The translations under genes and the position numbers were made by a program. From contig NZ_LZJK01000151.1 in assembly GCF_001667945.1 (NCBI RefSeq), forward strand, positions 16,573-80,572: DNA of 64,000 nt, in the 5' to 3' direction. The notes below the pieces were generated by a model. The model ran no database searches. It was not told the DNA's origin and worked only from the letters and a program-made list of their open reading frames with translations. Of this stretch, positions 7,312 to 15,710 are shown one piece after another. This DNA comes from Mycolicibacter sinensis. GTDB lineage: Bacteria > Actinomycetota > Actinomycetes > Mycobacteriales > Mycobacteriaceae. Each line of letters begins with the position of its first letter. The first letter of the stretch is position 1.

Positions 7312-10047
7312 TCAGCGCCACGGGGTGTCGCGCAGTTGACGCCGGGACCGGATGCCGAGCTTGGCGAACACCTTGCGCAGGTGCCATTCGACGGTGTGCG
7401 CGCTGATGAACAACTGGGCACCGATTTCGGTGTTGGTCAGACCCGCGCCGGCCAGCTCAGCGATCTGCTGCTCCTGCGGGGTCAAGGCGTCCCCGGGGCC
7501 GGTAGGGCGTTTGCCGGCCTTCTCCCCGGTGGCTTGCAGTTCCCGGCGGCTGCGCTCGGCGAAGGCCTGCGCCCCCATCCGGCTGAAAACCGCGTGCGCG
7601 GTCCGCAGCTGGGCCCGCGCGTCGCTGCGACGATTCTCCCGCCGCAGCCATTCCCCGTACACCAGCTGGGTGCGGGGCAGCTGCACTGCCATCCGGACAC
7701 CGGCCAGCCGCTCGAGGGCCTCGCGGTAGCAGTCCTCGGCGGCACTGCCTTGGCTCACCAGCGCCCGCGAGCGGGCCAGCACACCCAGCGCCAAGTCGGT
7801 GCCGGCGGCCGACGTGCGCTCTTCGAGCTGTGCCAACGCGTCGAGGGCGACTGCATGTTCGCCGGCGCGCACTGCGGCCTCGACCAGCTCGACCAGATTC
7901 CAGCCGTACAGGCCCAAGTCCTCGTATTCGCAGGCCCGCCGCAGCGCCGCGCAGGCCACCGGGTAGTGGCCCAGCCCGAGGTGCAACACCGCGGTGGCAT
8001 AGCCGACGAGGGCACTGATGCGGCCCTCCCCGCGCGCGGCGCCGTCGCGGGCCGCGGCCTCGATCAGCACGGTGGCCTCCGCTTCGTCGCCGGCCCACGC
8101 CGCCAGCGCCAGTTCGTGATAACGCACCGGGGTCTGGCCGGCCGCGGCCGACAGCGACCGCGCCTCGGCGAGAAGCGCACGCGCCGACGCGAACTCGCCG
8201 GCCTGGACATGCACCCCGGCCCGGGTCGTCAGCGCGGTCGGTAGCGCCGCCAACGCACCGGTACCGGTGGCCACCCGCACCGCATCGGTGGCGATCCGGT
8301 GCCAGGATTCGTCGTCCCACAGATCGTGCACGACAGCCTCGTGGGCGACCGGGAAGGCTTGCCACGACCAGGTTTCCGGGGTGATCGCCGCGATCGCGGC
8401 CCGCATCGGTGCGAGGCCGGCCGTGTACCCCGCAGCGATCCGGGTGGCCAGTCCGTGTAGCAGCAGGCCGCTCGGCCGGTGCGGGGTGGCCAGCGGTTGT
8501 GCGGTCAGCATCGTCGCGATATCGGTGCGCATCCCGGGCCCGAACTCTCGTCCGGCGTACATGGCCGCGCTGACGGCTTCCAGCATTGCGTCTTGGGCCA
8601 TCGGCCCGTCCAGGTCGGCCAATTGTGTTGCGGCGTCGAATAGTTGGTGCACCGACTGGGTCAGGGCCGGGGCGTCGCCGGTGCCGCGACCACGGGTGAA
8701 CGCCAACACCGCGCGAGTGCGCGCCACTCTGGCGCGCTGCAGGTCGTCCAGCGGGGCCATTTCGGCGGTGTCCAGCAGGGCGTCCGCGGCGTCGAGCTCG
8801 GCGGCCGCACGCATCGCCTCGGCGGCGTCCAGTGCCCGGGCGCCGCGCAGCGCGGCATCCGGGGTCAGTTCGGTGGCCCGGCTCAAAAACGCCGCCGCCG
8901 CAGCGGTTCCGCCGCGAAGCTGGGCCCGGCCGGCGGAGTGTTCCAGTTCCGCGGCGACCGATTCGTCCGGGGCCGCCGCGGCGTGGGCGCCGTGCCACGC
9001 ACGACGGTCGGGGTCATGCGCCGGGTCGGTGGCTTCGGCCAGGGCACGGTGGGCCTGCCGCCGCTCGCCGTGCTGCGCCGCACGGTAGACGGCCGAGCGC
9101 ACCAACGGATGCCGGAACCGCACGCGCGCGCCCGTCTCCAGCAGGCCCGCCTCTTCGGCCGGCGTCAAGGCCTCGCCGGGCAGGCCGAGCAGCTGCGCCG
9201 CCCGCAGCAGTAGCGTCGGATCCCCCACCGGCTCGGCGGCGGCCAGCAGCAGCAACTGCTGGGTGTCGCCCGGCAACGACCGGATCCGGGCCAGGAAGTG
9301 CTGCTCGATCTGGCCGGCCACCGGTTGCACGTCGGGCCGGTGGTATCCGCCCGCCAGTTCGGCGGATGACAGGCCTCGCGGCAACTCCAGTAGCGCCAGC
9401 GGGTTGCCGTGTGTTTCGGCGACGATGCGGTCTCGCACCTGGGTATCGATGCGCCCGGCGACCGCCGAGGCCAGCAAGGCCCGGGCGTCGGCATCGCCGA
9501 GCCCCCGCAGCACCAGTCTGGGCAGTCCGGTCAGGCCGTCGACCGGCTCGCGCAGCGCGAACACCAGCGCGACCGGTCCGGCCGCCAGCCGGCGCGCCAC
9601 GAACCCCAAGGTCTGCGCCGTGACCTGGTCCAGCCACTGCGCGTCGTCCACCAGGCACAGCACCGGGCGCTCGACGGCCGCACCGGCCAGCAGCCCCAGC
9701 ACCGCGAGCCCGACCAGGAAGCGATCCGGTGCCGGGCCCGAGCTCAGACCGAAGGCGGTCTGCAGCGCCGCGCGCTGAGGCTCGGGAAGCTCAGCGGCGC
9801 AATCGAGCACCGGCGCGCACAACTGCTGCAGGCCGGCGAAGGCCAGTTCCATGTCCGACTCCACGCCGGCGGTGCCGATCACCTGGAATCCGGTGGCACT
9901 GTCGGCCAGGTAGTCCAGCAGCGCGGTCTTGCCGATGCCGGGCTCGCCCCGCACGATCAGCACCTGTGGATCGCCGGCCCGGGTGCGCTCGAGCAGTTGC
10001 CGCAGCTGCGCGCACTCCTGGGCGCGGCCGATCAGCCGACCAGTCAC
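7312..10047 (-). CDS. LuxR-family ATP-binding regulator (LAL/MalT type)
   Basis: A large STAND-type activator of about 911 residues: AAA/NACHT-like ATPase with Walker A GEPGIGKT (34-41), a Walker B-like LCLVDDAQWLD, a long TPR-like helical middle, and a C-terminal LuxR helix-turn-helix (ALTPQEQQIAELAGAGLTN, then HTVEWHLRKVFAKLGI). Such proteins activate transcription after ligand and ATP binding. The frame is open to a GTG at 10095, but a strong terminator hairpin for etfBA (10047-10084) lies inside that extension. GTG 10047 (VTGRLIGR), directly after the hairpin, or the GTG-independent ATG 10059 is therefore more likely. The NmrA/SDR pair downstream is a possible target. Confidence 0.88.
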   Translation of the reverse strand: MTGRLIGRAQECAQLRQLLERTRAGDPQVLIVRGEPGIGKTALLDYLADSATGFQVIGTAGVESDMELAFAGLQQLCAPVLDCAAELPEPQRAALQTAFGLSSGPAPDRFLVGLAVLGLLAGAAVERPVLCLVDDAQWLDQVTAQTLGFVARRLAAGPVALVFALREPVDGLTGLPRLVLRGLGDADARALLASAVAGRIDTQVRDRIVAETHGNPLALLELPRGLSSAELAGGYHRPDVQPVAGQIEQHFLARIRSLPGDTQQLLLLAAAEPVGDPTLLLRAAQLLGLPGEALTPAEEAGLLETGARVRFRHPLVRSAVYRAAQHGERRQAHRALAEATDPAHDPDRRAWHGAHAAAAPDESVAAELEHSAGRAQLRGGTAAAAAFLSRATELTPDAALRGARALDAAEAMRAAAELDAADALLDTAEMAPLDDLQRARVARTRAVLAFTRGRGTGDAPALTQSVHQLFDAATQLADLDGPMAQDAMLEAVSAAMYAGREFGPGMRTDIATMLTAQPLATPHRPSGLLLHGLATRIAAGYTAGLAPMRAAIAAITPETWSWQAFPVAHEAVVHDLWDDESWHRIATDAVRVATGTGALAALPTALTTRAGVHVQAGEFASARALLAEARSLSAAAGQTPVRYHELALAAWAGDEAEATVLIEAAARDGAARGEGRISALVGYATAVLHLGLGHYPVACAALRRACEYEDLGLYGWNLVELVEAAVRAGEHAVALDALAQLEERTSAAGTDLALGVLARSRALVSQGSAAEDCYREALERLAGVRMAVQLPRTQLVYGEWLRRENRRSDARAQLRTAHAVFSRMGAQAFAERSRRELQATGEKAGKRPTGPGDALTPQEQQIAELAGAGLTNTEIGAQLFISAHTVEWHLRKVFAKLGIRSRRQLRDTPWR

Positions 10048-10084
10048 GAAAGCCCCCATTCCGGCGTCGGAACGGGGGCTTTCG
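10047..10084 (-). terminator. Strong hairpin terminator after etfBA
   Basis: CGAAAGCCCCC (10047-10057) pairs perfectly with GGGGGCTTTCG (10074-10084). Inside it TTCCG pairs with CGGAA around a GCGT loop, so the whole element is a 38-nt hairpin with one A-C mismatch. It begins 22 bases beyond the etfA stop on the transcribed strand. No U-tract follows, as is common for mycobacterial terminators. Confidence 0.75.
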
Positions 10085-10105
10085 CGATTGCTCACGCAGA
10101 AGAAA

Positions 10106-11062
10106 TTAACCCTTGCGGGCCTTGACCGCCTCGGTCAGCTGCGGGGCGACCTTGAACAGGTCCCCGACGATGCCGTAGTCGGCGATCTCGAAGATCGGCG
10201 CTTCCTCGTCCTTGTTGACCACCACGATGGTCTTGGACGTCTGCATGCCGGCCCGGTGCTGGATCGCACCGGAGATGCCCAGGGCGATGTAGAGCTGCGG
10301 CGAAACCGTCTTGCCGGTCTGGCCGATCTGGAACTGGCCCGGGTAGTAGCCCGAGTCCACCGCGGCACGCGAGGCGCCCACGGCCGCACCGAGCGAGTCG
10401 GCCAGCTCCTCGACCACCGAGAAGCTCTCGGCGCTGCCGACGCCGCGACCGCCGGCCACCACGATGGGGGCCTCGGTGAGCTCCGGACGGTCGCCGGCCA
10501 CCGCGGGCTCACGCGAGGTGATCTTGGTGGCGTTCTCGGCAGGCGCGGGAACCTCCACGGTGACCTGCTCGCCCGCTCCGGCGCTCGGGGCCGGCTCCAC
10601 GGCGCCGGCCCGCACGGTGATCACCGGGGTCTCACCGGTGGGCTCGGCGTCGACGGTGTAGGCGCCACCGAAGATGGAGTGCACCACCTTGGCGCCTTCG
10701 GAGACCTCGACCACGTCGACCAGCAGACCGGAGCCGATCCGAGCCGCCAGCCGGCCGGCGACCTCCTTGCCGTCGGCGTTGGCGGCGATCAGCACCGCGG
10801 CCGGGGTCGCCGACTCGGTCAGCGCGGCCAGCACGTCGACGGTCGGGGTGACCAGGTAACCCTCCACCACGTCGGACTCGGCGACGTAGATCTTGGCCGC
10901 ACCGGCCTCCTTCAGCCCGTCGACCAGCGGAGCGGCGGTGCCGGGGGCACCGACGACGACGGCGGACGGTTCGCCGAGCACGCGCGCGGCGGTGATCAGT
11001 TCGGAGCTGACCTTCTTCAGCGCTCCTTCGGCGTGCTCGACGAGCACGAGTACTTCAGCCAT
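10106..11062 (-). CDS. etfA: Electron transfer flavoprotein alpha subunit
   Basis: The FAD-carrying subunit of ETF, which takes electrons from acyl-CoA and other dehydrogenases and passes them to the membrane quinone pool through an ETF dehydrogenase. The 318-residue length is standard. The C-terminal FAD domain shows VVAGGRGVGS and the signature GYYPGQFQIGQTGKTVSP followed by LYIALGISGAIQH. It lies 37 bp downstream of etfB on the same strand and is followed by a terminator hairpin. Counterpart of Rv3028c (fixB). Confidence 0.96.
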   Translation of the reverse strand: MAEVLVLVEHAEGALKKVSSELITAARVLGEPSAVVVGAPGTAAPLVDGLKEAGAAKIYVAESDVVEGYLVTPTVDVLAALTESATPAAVLIAANADGKEVAGRLAARIGSGLLVDVVEVSEGAKVVHSIFGGAYTVDAEPTGETPVITVRAGAVEPAPSAGAGEQVTVEVPAPAENATKITSREPAVAGDRPELTEAPIVVAGGRGVGSAESFSVVEELADSLGAAVGASRAAVDSGYYPGQFQIGQTGKTVSPQLYIALGISGAIQHRAGMQTSKTIVVVNKDEEAPIFEIADYGIVGDLFKVAPQLTEAVKARKG

Positions 11063-11099
11063 GTTTGTCTACTTCCGTTTTCGTAAGTCCGGGGATCGC

Positions 11100-11891
11100 T
11101 TAGATCAGCTTCTGGGCAACCAGGTACTCGGCGATCTTGGTGCCGCCGTCGCCCTCGTCGGTCACCTTCTCGCCGGCGGTCTTCGGCGGCTTCGGCGTCG
11201 ACGCGGTCACCTTGGACCCGGCGTTGGCGACACCGACCTCGTCGGCCTCGACCCCGATCTCGGCCAGGGTGAGCACGGTGACTTCCTTCTTCTTGGCGGC
11301 CATGATGCCCTTGAAGGACGGGAAGCGGGGCTCGTTGATCTTCTCGTTGACGCTCACCACCGCCGGCAGCGAGGCCTCCAGGGTGAACACGCCCTCGTCG
11401 GTCTCCCGCTCGCCGGTGACCTTGCCGCCCTCGACGGTCAGCTTGCGCAGGTGCGTCAGCTGCGGCAGGCCCAGGTACTCGGCGATGATCGCCGGAACCG
11501 CACCGCCGACACCGTCGGTGGACTCGTTGCCGGCGATGACCAGCTCGGTGCCCTCGATCGCGCCCAGCGCCCGGGCCAGCGCCCAGGCGGTCTGCACGAC
11601 GTCGGAACCCTTCATGCCGTCGTCGAGGATGTGCACGGCCTTGTCGGCCCCCATCGACAGCGCCTTGCGGATCGCCTCGGTGGCCCGTTCCGGGCCGGCG
11701 GTCAGCACGGTGACGGTGCCTTCGGCACCTTCCTTCTCGCGGATCAGCAGCGCCTCTTCGACGGCCCGCTCGTTGATCTCGTCGAGCACGGCGTCGGCGG
11801 CGTCACGGTCCAGCGTGAAGTCGCCGTCACTGAGCTTGCGCTCCGACCAGGTGTCTGGGACCTGTTTGATCAGGACCACGATGTTCGTCAT
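11100..11891 (-). CDS. etfB: Electron transfer flavoprotein beta subunit
   Basis: The AMP-binding partner of EtfA, 263 residues. Family features are the N-terminus MTNIVVLIKQVPDTW, the segment VLTAGPERATEAIRKALSMG, and the adjacent-gene order etfB-etfA. The ATG at 11891 is preceded by GAGGAGGA; a longer in-frame start at 12035 adds 48 residues without family similarity and would run into the divergent promoter region. Together with EtfA it forms the heterodimer feeding beta-oxidation electrons to respiration. Counterpart of Rv3029c (fixA). Confidence 0.96.
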   Translation of the reverse strand: MTNIVVLIKQVPDTWSERKLSDGDFTLDRDAADAVLDEINERAVEEALLIREKEGAEGTVTVLTAGPERATEAIRKALSMGADKAVHILDDGMKGSDVVQTAWALARALGAIEGTELVIAGNESTDGVGGAVPAIIAEYLGLPQLTHLRKLTVEGGKVTGERETDEGVFTLEASLPAVVSVNEKINEPRFPSFKGIMAAKKKEVTVLTLAEIGVEADEVGVANAGSKVTASTPKPPKTAGEKVTDEGDGGTKIAEYLVAQKLI

Positions 11892-12087
11892 GAGTGTGGT
11901 TCGTCCTCCTCGAAGGGGTCCTGCGGCGGCCGGCCACAAGACTGGGTCACGATTTACGCAGCCGCACGGCCATATTACTCGTCGGTAACTTAGTGCGGTT
12001 CGCCTGTACAGAGTAGCGGGTCGTGATAGAGCCACTGCGGGGTAGCCGGTTCGTGGACCGCGCCATTAGCGTTAGCCTGCCTGTGCA

Positions 12088-12870
12088 ATGAAATCTATTG
12101 ACGGTCCCGACTCCCCCGCCGACACCACCTTGATGCTGACGGGCGAGCGCACCATTCCCGGACTCGACGTCGAGAACTACTGGTTCCGCCGTCACGAGGT
12201 GGTCTACCAACAGCTGGCGCCGCGTTGCGCCGGCCGCGACGTCCTGGAAGCCGGGTGCGGCGAGGGCTACGGCGCCGACCTGATCGCGCGCGGGGCACGT
12301 CGGGTGATCGGGCTGGACTACGACGACGCGGCGGTGGCCCACGTGCGGGACCGCTACCCGCGGGTGGAGGCGATCCAGGGCAATCTCGCCGACTTGCCGC
12401 TGCCCGACGCCGCCGTGGACGTGGTGGTCAACTTTCAGGTGATCGAGCACCTGTGGGACCAGGCGCAGTTCATCGCCGAGTGCGCCCGGGTGCTGCGGCC
12501 CGGTGGGCTGCTGATGGTGTCGACCCCCAACCGGATCACGTTCTCCCCCGGCCGCGACACCCCGATCAACCCGTTCCACACCCGGGAGCTCAACGCCGCC
12601 GAGCTGACCGCACTGCTCATCGACGGCGGGTTCGTCATGGACGCGATGCTCGGGGTGTTTCATGGGCCGGCACTGCGCGAGATGGACGCCCGGCACGGGG
12701 GCTCGATCATCGACGCGCAGATCGAACGCGCGGTCGCCGACGCGCCCTGGCCGGCCGAGCTGCTGGCCGACGTCGCCGCCGTCACCAGTACAGATTTCGA
12801 CATCCTCCACGCCGCCGAACGCGCAATCGATGACAGCCTGGATCTGGTGGCGATCGCGGTGCGGCCGTGA
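12088..12870 (+). CDS. SAM-dependent methyltransferase of the MGLP locus
   Basis: A class I methyltransferase of 260 residues, with the SAM-binding motif VLEAGCGEGYG (52-62), an acidic strand-2 end (GLDYDD) and the post-motif RVLRPGGLLMVSTP. It heads the block methyltransferase, GH57, GT4 that is equivalent to Rv3030-Rv3032. This block is linked to synthesis of polymethylated glucose lipopolysaccharide, a cytoplasmic carrier of fatty acyl chains. A role in O-methylating the glucose units is the accepted proposal; I cannot tell which hydroxyl. The stop overlaps the GTG of the GH57 gene. It is divergent from etfB. Confidence 0.85.
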   Translation: MKSIDGPDSPADTTLMLTGERTIPGLDVENYWFRRHEVVYQQLAPRCAGRDVLEAGCGEGYGADLIARGARRVIGLDYDDAAVAHVRDRYPRVEAIQGNLADLPLPDAAVDVVVNFQVIEHLWDQAQFIAECARVLRPGGLLMVSTPNRITFSPGRDTPINPFHTRELNAAELTALLIDGGFVMDAMLGVFHGPALREMDARHGGSIIDAQIERAVADAPWPAELLADVAAVTSTDFDILHAAERAIDDSLDLVAIAVRP

Positions 12871-14396
12871 ACGAAAAGCCCTCGGTGCCAGGCCTGTTCA
12901 CCCTGGTGCTGCACACCCACCTCCCGTGGCTGGCCCACCACGGCCGCTGGCCCGTGGGCGAGGAGTGGCTCTACCAATCCTGGTCGGCGGCCTACCTGCC
13001 GCTGATGCGGGTGCTGCGGTCGCTGGCCGCTGAGGGCCGGCGCAACCTGCTCACCCTCGGGGTGACGCCGGTGGTCGCCGCCCAGCTCGACGACCCCTAC
13101 TGCCTCGACGGCATGCACCACTGGCTGGCGAACTGGCAGCTGCGCGCCACCCAGGCCACGACTTTGCCGGATCTGCGCGACTTCGGCCGGCACGAGTGCG
13201 CCGCGGCCGAGCAGGCGCTTGAGGAGTTCGCGCTGCTGTGGCGGCACGGTGCCAGCCCGCTGCTGCGCGAGCTGGCGCAGGCCGGCACTGTCGAACTGCT
13301 CGGCGGCCCGCTGGCCCACCCGTTCCAGCCCCTGCTGGCGCCGCGGCTTCGTGAGTTCGCGCTGCGCGAGGGCCTGGCCGACGCGGCGGCACGGCTGGCC
13401 CACACCCCCGCCGGGATCTGGGCGCCGGAATGCGCCTACGCGCCCGGGATGGAACACGGCTACGCCGCGGCCGGGGTCTCGCACTTCATGGTCGACGGGC
13501 CATCGCTGCACGGCGACACCGCGCTGGGCCGCCCGGTCGGCGACACCGACGTGATCGCGTTCGGGCGCGACCTGCAGGTCAGTTACCGGGTGTGGTCGCC
13601 GAAATCGGGCTATCCCGGCCACGACGCCTATCGCGACTTCCACACCTACGACCACCGCACCGGGCTGAAGCCGTCCCGGGTCACCGGCCGCAACGTCGAC
13701 CCCGAACACAAAGCGCCCTATGACCCGCAGCGCGCTGACGCCGCCGTCGACGCCGACGTCGCCGATTTCGTCGAAGTGGTCCGGGGCCGCCTGCAGGCCG
13801 AGTCCGAGCGGATCGGTCGCCCCGCCCACGTGGTCGCCGCCTTCGACACCGAGCTGTTCGGCCACTGGTGGTACGAGGGGCCGACCTGGCTGGCCCGGGT
13901 ATTGCGGGCGCTGCCGGAGGCCGGGGTGCGCGTCGGCACCCTGTCCGACGCGATCAGCGCCGGGTTCGTCGGCGACGCGGTCGAACTGCCGCCCAGCTCC
14001 TGGGGCTCGGGCAAGGACTGGCGGGTGTGGTCCGGGGAGAAGGTCGCCGACCTGGTGCAGCTCAACACCGAGGTGGTCGAGACGGCGCTGGGCGCCGTCG
14101 ACAAGGCGCTGGCGCAGACCGGGGCGCCCTCGGGCCCGACTCCGCGTGACCGGGTCGCCGACCAGATCCTGCGGGAGGCGCTGTTGACGGTGTCCAGCGA
14201 CTGGCCGTTCATGGTGAGCAAGGACTCCGCCGCCGACTACGCCCGCTATCGCGCACAGCTGCACGCGCACGCCACCCGGGAGATCGCCGACGCACTGGCA
14301 TCGGGGCATCGTGACGCGGCCGAACGGCTCGCCGAGGGATGGAATCGGGCCGACGGTCTGTTCGGCGCGCTGGATGCCCGTAGGCTGCCACGGTGA
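12867..14396 (+). CDS. Glycoside hydrolase family 57 protein (alpha-glucan branching enzyme-like)
   Basis: A 509-residue cytoplasmic GH57 protein. Visible landmarks are the N-terminal LVLHTHLPW (His16, His18), the nucleophile Glu188 in GIWAPECAYAPG, the acid/base Asp327 in AFDTELFGHWW, and a C-terminal helical DUF1957-type region. These match alpha-1,4-glucan branching enzymes. With the neighbouring methyltransferase and glucosyltransferase it is predicted to shape or branch the glucan backbone of MGLP. Translation starts at GTG 12867 inside the preceding stop (GTGA). Counterpart of Rv3031. Confidence 0.9.
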   Translation: MNEKPSVPGLFTLVLHTHLPWLAHHGRWPVGEEWLYQSWSAAYLPLMRVLRSLAAEGRRNLLTLGVTPVVAAQLDDPYCLDGMHHWLANWQLRATQATTLPDLRDFGRHECAAAEQALEEFALLWRHGASPLLRELAQAGTVELLGGPLAHPFQPLLAPRLREFALREGLADAAARLAHTPAGIWAPECAYAPGMEHGYAAAGVSHFMVDGPSLHGDTALGRPVGDTDVIAFGRDLQVSYRVWSPKSGYPGHDAYRDFHTYDHRTGLKPSRVTGRNVDPEHKAPYDPQRADAAVDADVADFVEVVRGRLQAESERIGRPAHVVAAFDTELFGHWWYEGPTWLARVLRALPEAGVRVGTLSDAISAGFVGDAVELPPSSWGSGKDWRVWSGEKVADLVQLNTEVVETALGAVDKALAQTGAPSGPTPRDRVADQILREALLTVSSDWPFMVSKDSAADYARYRAQLHAHATREIADALASGHRDAAERLAEGWNRADGLFGALDARRLPR

Positions 14397-14457
14397 CCCC
14401 CCTCTTTCGCGACCGTGCATGTGTCCGGCGCGACATGGCAGGACAAGGAACAGCCGC

Positions 14458-15702
14458 GTGAAGATCCTGATGGTGTCGTGGGAATACCCACCGGTGGTGA
14501 TCGGCGGGTTGGGCCGGCACGTCCACCACCTGTCCACCGCTCTGGCCGCTGCCGGTCATGACGTCGTGGTGCTGGCCAGGCGTCCCTCGGGCACCGACCC
14601 GAGCACCCACCCGTTGTCGGACGAGATCAGCGAGGGCGTGCGGGTCATCGCCGCGGCCCAGGATCCGCACGAATTCTCCTTCGGCGAAGACATGATGGCT
14701 TGGACCCTGGCGATGGGGCATTCCATGGTGCGCGCCGGGCTGTCCTTGAAGACCGACGGGGGCCAGACCGTGTGGCGCCCCGACCTGGTGCACGCCCACG
14801 ACTGGCTGGTGGCGCACCCGGCGATCGCGCTGGCCGAATTCTATGATGTCCCTTTGGTTTCCACTATCCATGCCACTGAGGCCGGGCGGCACTCCGGCTG
14901 GGTGTCAGGCCGGCTGAGCCGTCAGGTGCACGCGGTGGAATCGTGGCTGGTGCGCGAATCGGACTCCCTGATCACCTGTTCGGCCTCCATGCGCGACGAG
15001 ATCACCGACCTGTTCGGCCCCGGGCTGGCCGAAACGACCGTGATCCGCAACGGAATCGACGCCGCGCGGTGGCCATTCGCCCGCCGCCGGCCCCGCACCG
15101 GTCCGCCGGAACTGCTGTTCGTCGGGCGCCTCGAATACGAGAAGGGCGTGCACGACGCCATTGCGGCGCTACCGAGGATCCGGCGGGCCCACCCGGGCAC
15201 GACGCTGACCATCGCCGGTGACGGCACCCAGCAGGACTGGCTGATCGAGTGCGCCCGAAAGCACCGGGTGCTCAAGGCAACCCGGTTCGTCGGCCGACTC
15301 GACCATGACGAGTTGCTGGCACTGTTGCATCGTGCCGACGCCGCCGTGCTGCCCAGCCACTACGAGCCGTTCGGGCTGGCCGCCCTGGAGGCTGCTGCCG
15401 CTGGGACCCCGCTGGTGGCATCCAATGTCGGCGGTCTCGGTGAGGCCGTGATCGACGGCGATACCGGCATGTCGTGCCCACCGCGCGACGTGCCCGCCCT
15501 GGCCTCGGCGGTCTGCGCGGTGCTCGACGACCCGGCCGCGGCTCAGCACCGCGCCGTGGCTGCCCGGGACCGGCTCAGCGCCGACTTCGACTGGCATACC
15601 GTCGCCGACGAGACCGCTCAGGTGTATCTGGCCGCCAAGCGCCGCGAGCGCGAACCGCAACAGCGCCGACCGATCATCGAGCACGCGCTACCGGACCGGT
15701 AA
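14458..15702 (+). CDS. GT4-family alpha-1,4-glucosyltransferase (Rv3032-like)
   Basis: A retaining glycosyltransferase of the GT-B fold, 414 residues. It shows the N-terminal glycine loop GGLGRH (16-21), the sugar-nucleotide-binding LFVGRLEYEKG and the GT4 E-x7-E motif EPFGLAALE (Glu303, Glu311). Rv3032 is known to be required for elongating the MGLP alpha-1,4-glucan and contributes to glycogen. The start is GTG 14458 with AAGGAA upstream; the in-frame extension to 14311 overlaps the GH57 gene and lacks family similarity. It closes the first half of the glycan locus. Confidence 0.92.
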   Translation: MKILMVSWEYPPVVIGGLGRHVHHLSTALAAAGHDVVVLARRPSGTDPSTHPLSDEISEGVRVIAAAQDPHEFSFGEDMMAWTLAMGHSMVRAGLSLKTDGGQTVWRPDLVHAHDWLVAHPAIALAEFYDVPLVSTIHATEAGRHSGWVSGRLSRQVHAVESWLVRESDSLITCSASMRDEITDLFGPGLAETTVIRNGIDAARWPFARRRPRTGPPELLFVGRLEYEKGVHDAIAALPRIRRAHPGTTLTIAGDGTQQDWLIECARKHRVLKATRFVGRLDHDELLALLHRADAAVLPSHYEPFGLAALEAAAAGTPLVASNVGGLGEAVIDGDTGMSCPPRDVPALASAVCAVLDDPAAAQHRAVAARDRLSADFDWHTVADETAQVYLAAKRREREPQQRRPIIEHALPDR

Positions 15703-15710
15703 GCCCTCGG

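Noticed and set aside
12660..14537. 625-codon open frame on the minus strand opposite the GH57 gene
   Set aside because: It lies antisense to a well-supported GH57 gene with catalytic motifs and has no recognisable domain; long antisense frames are expected at this GC content.
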